Of a stretch of 64,000 nucleotides of DNA, positions 58,992 to 64,000 are shown piece after piece. Position 1 is the first letter of the stretch; each line of letters opens with the position of its first letter. This stretch comes from an uncultured Eubacteriales bacterium (GTDB taxonomy: Bacteria; Bacillota; Clostridia; Oscillospirales; CAG-272), in assembly GCA_934796165.1 (NCBI GenBank), contig CAKVOU010000005.1:45457-109456 (forward strand). Direction: 5' to 3'. The notes under the pieces were generated by a model that worked only from the letters and a program-made list of their open reading frames with translations, was not told the origin of the DNA and ran no database searches. A program made the position numbers and the translations under genes.

Positions 58992-61900
58992 ATGAAACAG
59001 AAAAACAGCATCCGTTCATGGGTGAAACGGGCTTTGTGCGTGCTGCTGGTTGCGGCAATGCTCCCCCTCGGCGCCCTGACGGTTTTCGCGGACGGCGAAT
59101 ACAGCCGCGAGATGTCCGTTTCGGATATCACGGTTACGGCAAACGGCAAAACGATCGAAGGAATCTATTCCGACCCGGTCAGCTATTATGAGGAATCCTC
59201 CTCCGGGTACCTCAACGATTACGAGATCCGGTACAAAAAAGTCGCGGCAACCGATTCGGTAATCTATACCGCATGGTATCCGGATACCACGACGGGACGC
59301 ACCGGCGAGGGCGTCACGGAATATGTCTGTGAGCCGGACGGCGCAGACTTCCGCGTCACCTCGGTCAGCAAAGCGGGGGACGGCAAGACCTATATCCCCG
59401 TCGGCGGCTTTGTCCTTTCGGTCAATGAAGCCGCGCACGCGTCGTTCGCCTCGGTCGGCGACCTGCTGAATCTCGGTGGCACCAAGCTCCCGATTCCGAC
59501 CAAAGCGGTCGAGTCCTCTTCGGGCAAGCGTGTCGCGGTGGATCACACCAACGTGACGCGTTCCGGTCCCATGGTCGTCTACTACGACTACCAGTTCGGC
59601 GCAAAGACGGGCACCAACGTGTTCGGCACCGAAATGACCTGCGTTTACGATTTCGAGAACAACACCTTCCGCGTGGAATCCTTCCGCGGCTTCGGAACGG
59701 GCGACGCGTCCGGTTCGGAGATCCCCGACAACAGCTTTGTGCTCAGCGCCTACGGTGACGGCTACCGTTCGCTTCTGGTGAAGGGACAGATCTTCAATGT
59801 CGGCGACAGCGTCAAAATGGTCGGCTTTGATTTCATCCGCTTCGGCGGAACCGTCCGCGGGGAATACGATTTTATCAACCCGACACCCGAGGAAAACCCC
59901 AAGGGCATGGAGACCGAGTCCACCCCGTTCCCGGCATACCGCGGCGAGAACCAGATCATCATTTACCGCGACGGCTGGAGCTACAACGGCGCATCCGGCA
60001 CGGGAACCAATGTTTACGGCTTTGAGGCGGCGGTCGATGCCGACGGTGTGGTCGTGGAGCTTGGCGTCAATGTGTCCGCGATTCCCGAGGGCGGCTATGT
60101 CATCTCGGGTCACGGCAAGGGAAGGGATTTCATCCGCTCCAACATCGTGCTCGGCGCGACGGTGACGCTGGACGAGAGTACCAAGAGCTTCTCGGTTGCC
60201 ACTACGCTCAACAGTTACTATGAAAACCTGGTCACCTCGGTGAACTCGACCATCACGGTCGCGGAAAACCGTATGCGCCAGCTTTACGATCTCGACACGG
60301 ACAAACTGAACGGCTACATTTCCGAGGTGCGCGACGCGCTTGCGGAACTGAAGACGGTCAAGGAACAGATCGAGGTCGGGCTGGAGGGCGCCGGTTGGAC
60401 GGAGGAAGAACGCCTCAGTCACCTGATGGAATACAACAACTACCAGCTCACGGTGGAGCGCCTGCAAAGAAAGATTCAGTCGTCCTCCGCGGAAAGCAAG
60501 CCCGTGTCCGCGCGTGCCGTCTGGCACCGCCCCGTGGAGATGAGCTGGGAAGAGATCGAGAAAAACGTCACGCTCTACGCGAAGATCGGCATCAACACGG
60601 TGTTCGTCGAAACGCTCTACAACGGGTATTCGACCTTCCGCTCCTCCTCGTCGGAATTCCCCTATAACCCCAAACTTTCGGAATCCTACGCCAAGGACGA
60701 AACCACCGTTTATCCGGATTACCTCTCCGCGTTTGTCGCGTGCTGTGAGGAAAACGGGATCGAAGTACACGCATGGGTGGAGAACTTCTACGTCGGTACC
60801 CAGAACGACGTCGATGTGGTGAAGAACCATCCCGACTGGATTCTGTACAACGACGACGGGACCATCTACCAGCGCAACGAGGGCGGCAGCTACATCTTCC
60901 TCGATCCTGCCAACAAAGAAGTGCAGGACGCGCTGATCTCCTATTACAAAGACCTGTTTGAAAAGGTTCCCGGTGTCGCCGGACTGAATCTTGACTACAT
61001 CCGTTACCCCGTGACCGATGCCGCGGAGGATTCCGGATATACGATTGCCGCCATGGAGGCGTTCGCCGCGAAGAAGGGAATGACCTTTTCCGACGCGCAG
61101 AAGGCAAGCCGCGAGAAGATGGCGCGCAAGTTTTCCCAGCTCTTCGATTACCAGTATCTTGCCGGCGGTCAGAGAGAGGCGGACGAAAATTACGCCGATT
61201 GGGTGGCATTCCGCACCGACATTGTGACCGAATATGTCCGCCGCATCAAGACGGAGATCAAGGATCAGAAGAAGATTCTCCTGTCCACCGCAGTTTTTGC
61301 TTCCATCACTGAGTCCAAAGAGGCAAAGAAGCAGGACTGGAAGACCTGGTTCGGAAACGGCTGGATCGACATTGCAACGCCGATGGCGTATTACACCGAC
61401 GCGTCGGATGTCCTGACCAACGTCACGGCAATGATTCTGTCCGCAGGCAACATCTGCTACTACTACACGGGGCTTGCTTCCTCGTACAGCGGACTTCCCG
61501 CATGGCAGAACAAGGAGCAGATCGAGGCGTCCTACCTCGCCGGTGCGAACGGCTACACCATTTTCTGCTCCACCCAGATCATCGGACACGAGGATGTGCA
61601 GGAGGTCCTGCTCGCGGGTGTCAACAGCACCCCCGGCGTCCGCCCGCACGATACGGTGGAAAAGGTTCTTGCCGGTTACTTTGACCGCATCCTCGACCGC
61701 GCCGACCGGCTGTACAAACCGGCAGGCGGTATGACCGACGAACAGTACGCACAGCTCGCGGCAAAATTCGATGAGATCCGCGCCATGCCGACCGACGGGG
61801 CAGTGAACCTCTACAAGATTCAGTCCGCCGTCAAGGGATTGTACAGCCTGACCGGAACGCCGTATGCCAAGGGCTACTCCGGGCAGAGAATTTCGGAAAA

Positions 61901-62213
61901 TCTCAAAGAGCTGGTCTCGCTTCTCGATACCCGGATCTCCGTTGCCCTCATTGAAAACGGCGACTGGAACCCGGAAGAGAACCCGACCCGCCCGACGGTC
62001 ACCGAGGACGGAATCCGCTACCCCGAAACCGAGACCAAGGGCAACGGCGAAACGGAGACAAACCGCCAGCCGAACCCTGCCGACGAGGCGAATAACCACC
62101 GCGTGCTCGTCATCATGCTGATCGTGCTCGGCGCAGCCATCGCCGTCGCGGCAGTGACGGGTGTCGTCATGTACCGCCTTGCCAAGTCCAAAAAGAAGGA
62201 CGACCGGGAGTAA
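58992..62213 (+). CDS. Large GHL10-type surface protein with N-terminal beta repeats
   Basis: The 1,073-residue protein has a signal peptide (about 1-34) and three beta repeats centred on IPVGGFVLSVNEA, IPDNSFVLSAYGDG and IPEGGYVISGHGKG (within about residues 90-400). A helical spacer follows, then a GHL10 barrel from about 505 (ARAVWHRP, VHAWVENFYVG, GLNLDYIRYP, IDIATPMAYYTD), a helical domain, a polar linker and a C-terminal membrane helix with a basic tail. The barrel closely resembles that of the preceding gene, so the two are paralogues. The repeats may bind carbohydrate. The ribosome binding site is AGAAAGGTGCAGAT. Confidence 0.84.
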   Translation: MKQKNSIRSWVKRALCVLLVAAMLPLGALTVFADGEYSREMSVSDITVTANGKTIEGIYSDPVSYYEESSSGYLNDYEIRYKKVAATDSVIYTAWYPDTTTGRTGEGVTEYVCEPDGADFRVTSVSKAGDGKTYIPVGGFVLSVNEAAHASFASVGDLLNLGGTKLPIPTKAVESSSGKRVAVDHTNVTRSGPMVVYYDYQFGAKTGTNVFGTEMTCVYDFENNTFRVESFRGFGTGDASGSEIPDNSFVLSAYGDGYRSLLVKGQIFNVGDSVKMVGFDFIRFGGTVRGEYDFINPTPEENPKGMETESTPFPAYRGENQIIIYRDGWSYNGASGTGTNVYGFEAAVDADGVVVELGVNVSAIPEGGYVISGHGKGRDFIRSNIVLGATVTLDESTKSFSVATTLNSYYENLVTSVNSTITVAENRMRQLYDLDTDKLNGYISEVRDALAELKTVKEQIEVGLEGAGWTEEERLSHLMEYNNYQLTVERLQRKIQSSSAESKPVSARAVWHRPVEMSWEEIEKNVTLYAKIGINTVFVETLYNGYSTFRSSSSEFPYNPKLSESYAKDETTVYPDYLSAFVACCEENGIEVHAWVENFYVGTQNDVDVVKNHPDWILYNDDGTIYQRNEGGSYIFLDPANKEVQDALISYYKDLFEKVPGVAGLNLDYIRYPVTDAAEDSGYTIAAMEAFAAKKGMTFSDAQKASREKMARKFSQLFDYQYLAGGQREADENYADWVAFRTDIVTEYVRRIKTEIKDQKKILLSTAVFASITESKEAKKQDWKTWFGNGWIDIATPMAYYTDASDVLTNVTAMILSAGNICYYYTGLASSYSGLPAWQNKEQIEASYLAGANGYTIFCSTQIIGHEDVQEVLLAGVNSTPGVRPHDTVEKVLAGYFDRILDRADRLYKPAGGMTDEQYAQLAAKFDEIRAMPTDGAVNLYKIQSAVKGLYSLTGTPYAKGYSGQRISENLKELVSLLDTRISVALIENGDWNPEENPTRPTVTEDGIRYPETETKGNGETETNRQPNPADEANNHRVLVIMLIVLGAAIAVAAVTGVVMYRLAKSKKKDDRE

Positions 62214-62276
62214 TTCTTCAATCCGTACCCCAGACTTCGGAAAAAGTCAAAACGATATATTTTTTAGGAGGAAACT

Positions 62277-64000
62277 ATGAAAAGAACGAAACTGCTCATC
62301 GGACTGCTTCTCGCTCTCGTTCTTGTCCTGTCGGTCACGCTGATGGCGTGCGCGGGCGGCGACAAGGGCACCGAAACGGGAACATCCAAGCCGTCGGAAT
62401 CCGTTACCGAGAAGCCGACGACAAAGCCGTCGGAATCCGACACGGATGAACCGGCACCGGGACTTAAAATCACCGTAACCCCCGGCGAGATGGAAATCTA
62501 TGCGGGCGAGACGGTTGAACTGCTCTTCGGTGTCACCGTCAATGAAGAGGGCGCGACCCTGATCGTCCTTGACGACGGCGAGTTTGATCCCGACACCCCC
62601 GGTACCTACACGATCACCTATCAGGCGACCAAGGGGGAAGAGAAGACTACGGCTACCCGTACCATCACGGTGCTTGCTCCTCTTTCCGCCATCGGACTTG
62701 AGGTCCGCACCAACTATCTCGGCGAGAACAAGTGGCAGGGCAAGATCCTGAGCTTTGCACACGCGCTCTTTACCGAGATTGCAGAGAACACCGAGCTTTC
62801 CAAGGTGAGCGGCGTGTTCCATAACACCTCGGATCACGACATTGTTCTCTCCGTTGAGGGCGGCTACGGCTGCTCCGCAGTGCTCGACAAGAACGGTGTG
62901 GTCGTGGAAGGCCGCGACGGCGCGAACAGCAAACTCATCAATGCATCGAACCCGCTCCGCGCGACCTCGACCGTGACCACCATCAAGGTCGGCGATGAGG
63001 ATGTTTCGGTTTCCTCCGCATTTGCTCAGAACATGACCATCCCCGCCGGCGGGTATGCGATCGTGGTGCAGGCAAACTATGCCGGCACGACGGCGGATAC
63101 CGACGGACGCGGATTCATGAACTACAATGTCATCTACTCGGTCGGCAACGTGGTCCGCCTCTTCTGGGTGGACAGCGATGAGACGCTGACTCCCTATATC
63201 AACCAGAAGCCCACGGTCAGCGGCAACACCAGAATCCTCGTTCCCATGGGCGACACCTCGTTCGTCCTTGACACCGCGATTCTCACGGGTCTTGTCGTCA
63301 AGGACGACAACGGAACCTTCTCCCCCGACGACGATGTGACCCTTACCGAGATCACGATCGTGGATCGCGGCAGCTTCGACGTCAACGAAGCAGGTACGTA
63401 TGTGATCCGCCTCAAGGTTTCCGACGGCGAGCTGGAAACCGAGTTTGAGCGCGAGGTCGAGGTCAAGTCGGAGGGCATCGGCGCCGTGACGGTCGGCGAC
63501 AAGAAAATGAATATCGCGCTTGACCGCATTGCAATCGACGAAGAGCTTTCCGGCATCGGAAACTTTGCGTTCATTGTCTTCACGCCCGCATTCACCGGAA
63601 AGATTGATTTCGCAAACGGTTACGGTGCCGCGTTCGTGGTGGACGCATACGGCGTGATCGTCCGGATCTATGACGGCGCGAACGGCAAATATTACGACGC
63701 AGACAACCCGAACGGTGTGCAGGACGCGAGCAAGTGCACCCCCGCGGGCTACATCAACGAAGCGTTTGCTTCCAGACAGGACGGCGAGACCATCATCATC
63801 GCCCCCAACTCCACTGCCAACAATGCCGAAGGCGGTTCCCGCAAGTTCCTCCTGAACAATAAGACCGTCGGTGCGGCAATGACCGTTCCCGGTGTGGACT
63901 TCAAGGCGAAGTCCGCAACCATTACCATCGACGACAAGACCTTCACGGCAGACGAAGGCAAGTGGCTGTACAACACCGAAATCGAAGCAAAGGATGCTCC
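62277..64000 (+). CDS. Lipoprotein with Ig-like domains (3' end outside window)
   Basis: The open frame (574 codons seen) starts after TTTTTAGGAGGAAACT. A lipoprotein signal (MKRTKLLIGLLLALVLVL...) ends in lipobox LMAC, followed by a Thr/Ser/Pro-rich stalk. Then come a BIG/DUF5011-like Ig domain (VTPGEMEIYAGETVELLF...GTYTITYQATKG) and two related larger modules with GYGCSAVLDKNGVVVEGRDGAN and GYGAAFVVDAYGVIVRIYDGAN. Its IPAGGYAIVVQANY strand resembles the IPEGGYVISGHG repeats of the preceding protein. It is likely a surface glycan-binding or enzymatic lipoprotein of the same locus. Confidence 0.8.
   Translation, partial: MKRTKLLIGLLLALVLVLSVTLMACAGGDKGTETGTSKPSESVTEKPTTKPSESDTDEPAPGLKITVTPGEMEIYAGETVELLFGVTVNEEGATLIVLDDGEFDPDTPGTYTITYQATKGEEKTTATRTITVLAPLSAIGLEVRTNYLGENKWQGKILSFAHALFTEIAENTELSKVSGVFHNTSDHDIVLSVEGGYGCSAVLDKNGVVVEGRDGANSKLINASNPLRATSTVTTIKVGDEDVSVSSAFAQNMTIPAGGYAIVVQANYAGTTADTDGRGFMNYNVIYSVGNVVRLFWVDSDETLTPYINQKPTVSGNTRILVPMGDTSFVLDTAILTGLVVKDDNGTFSPDDDVTLTEITIVDRGSFDVNEAGTYVIRLKVSDGELETEFEREVEVKSEGIGAVTVGDKKMNIALDRIAIDEELSGIGNFAFIVFTPAFTGKIDFANGYGAAFVVDAYGVIVRIYDGANGKYYDADNPNGVQDASKCTPAGYINEAFASRQDGETIIIAPNSTANNAEGGSRKFLLNNKTVGAAMTVPGVDFKAKSATITIDDKTFTADEGKWLYNTEIEAKDA

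Noticed and set aside
59016..62099. Minus-strand open frame of more than 1,000 codons opposite the large GHL10 gene
   Set aside because: It mirrors a GC-rich coding gene with signal peptide, known domains and ribosome binding site on the plus strand; its own translation has no recognisable domain and no start signal.

Overview
The window reads as chromosome of a Gram-positive anaerobe of the Clostridia type. The basis is gene content: PduL phosphotransacetylase, the NifU-like/GGGtGRT pair, SecG, DUF1292, a type 2 ArgC, lipobox lipoproteins with no outer-membrane genes, strong AGGAGG-type ribosome binding sites and TTGACA-N17-TATAAT promoters. The host DNA is GC-rich. One block, about 27.3-48.3 kb, is clearly AT-richer and is a mobile island. 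Species cannot be named from the sequence alone.

Layout. 1-6.6 kb: pduL with a degenerate SGNH-fold gene, a NifU-like scaffold/GGGtGRT pair, a lipoprotein, an amidohydrolase and small membrane proteins. 6.7-19.1 kb: an arginine/pyrimidine run, argG-argC-argJ-argB-argD-argF-carA-carB, behind ArgR-like boxes; the carB frame continues without a stop into a complete diaminopimelate epimerase (DapF) domain. 19.1-26.9 kb: lepA-hemW, a DUF1292 gene, a marR-MATE efflux pair with a clear operator, secG, and a lipoprotein.

27.3-48.3 kb: an integrative and mobilizable element in the anticodon loop of a tRNA-Ser(UGA) gene, bounded by 56-bp direct repeats (55/56 identical). Its left part (leftward genes) holds an HTH gene frameshifted by an 8-bp duplication, a tyrosine integrase, an excisionase-like protein, MobA-type relaxase, MobC, a candidate oriT, a RepA-like ATPase, a long hairpin RNA and a LexA-like repressor with two operators flanking a consensus promoter. 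A rightward AAA/DUF4143 gene has its promoter between two 38-bp repeats. The right part is one leftward run of about 13 genes: DUF3892, half-size HsdS, HsdM, a CBASS module (HNH-SAVED effector, CD-NTase, E2-like protein), full-size HsdS, a 4-fold beta-flower-like protein, DUF2971, HsdR, YgjP-like metallopeptidase, zinc-ribbon, YjbR. A consensus promoter drives this run, and a short rightward RNA with its own promoter and terminator lies antisense to its leader. The CBASS module is thus nested inside a type I restriction-modification operon.

48.3-64 kb: back in the host after tRNA-derived tandem repeats: a lipoprotein, a glycerophosphodiester phosphodiesterase, then an RpiR-type regulator, GH38 alpha-mannosidase, NanE epimerase, DUF4127 protein, two exported GHL10-type glycosidase-like proteins and the start of an Ig-like lipoprotein. 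This looks like a glycan and amino-sugar use locus with cell-surface components.
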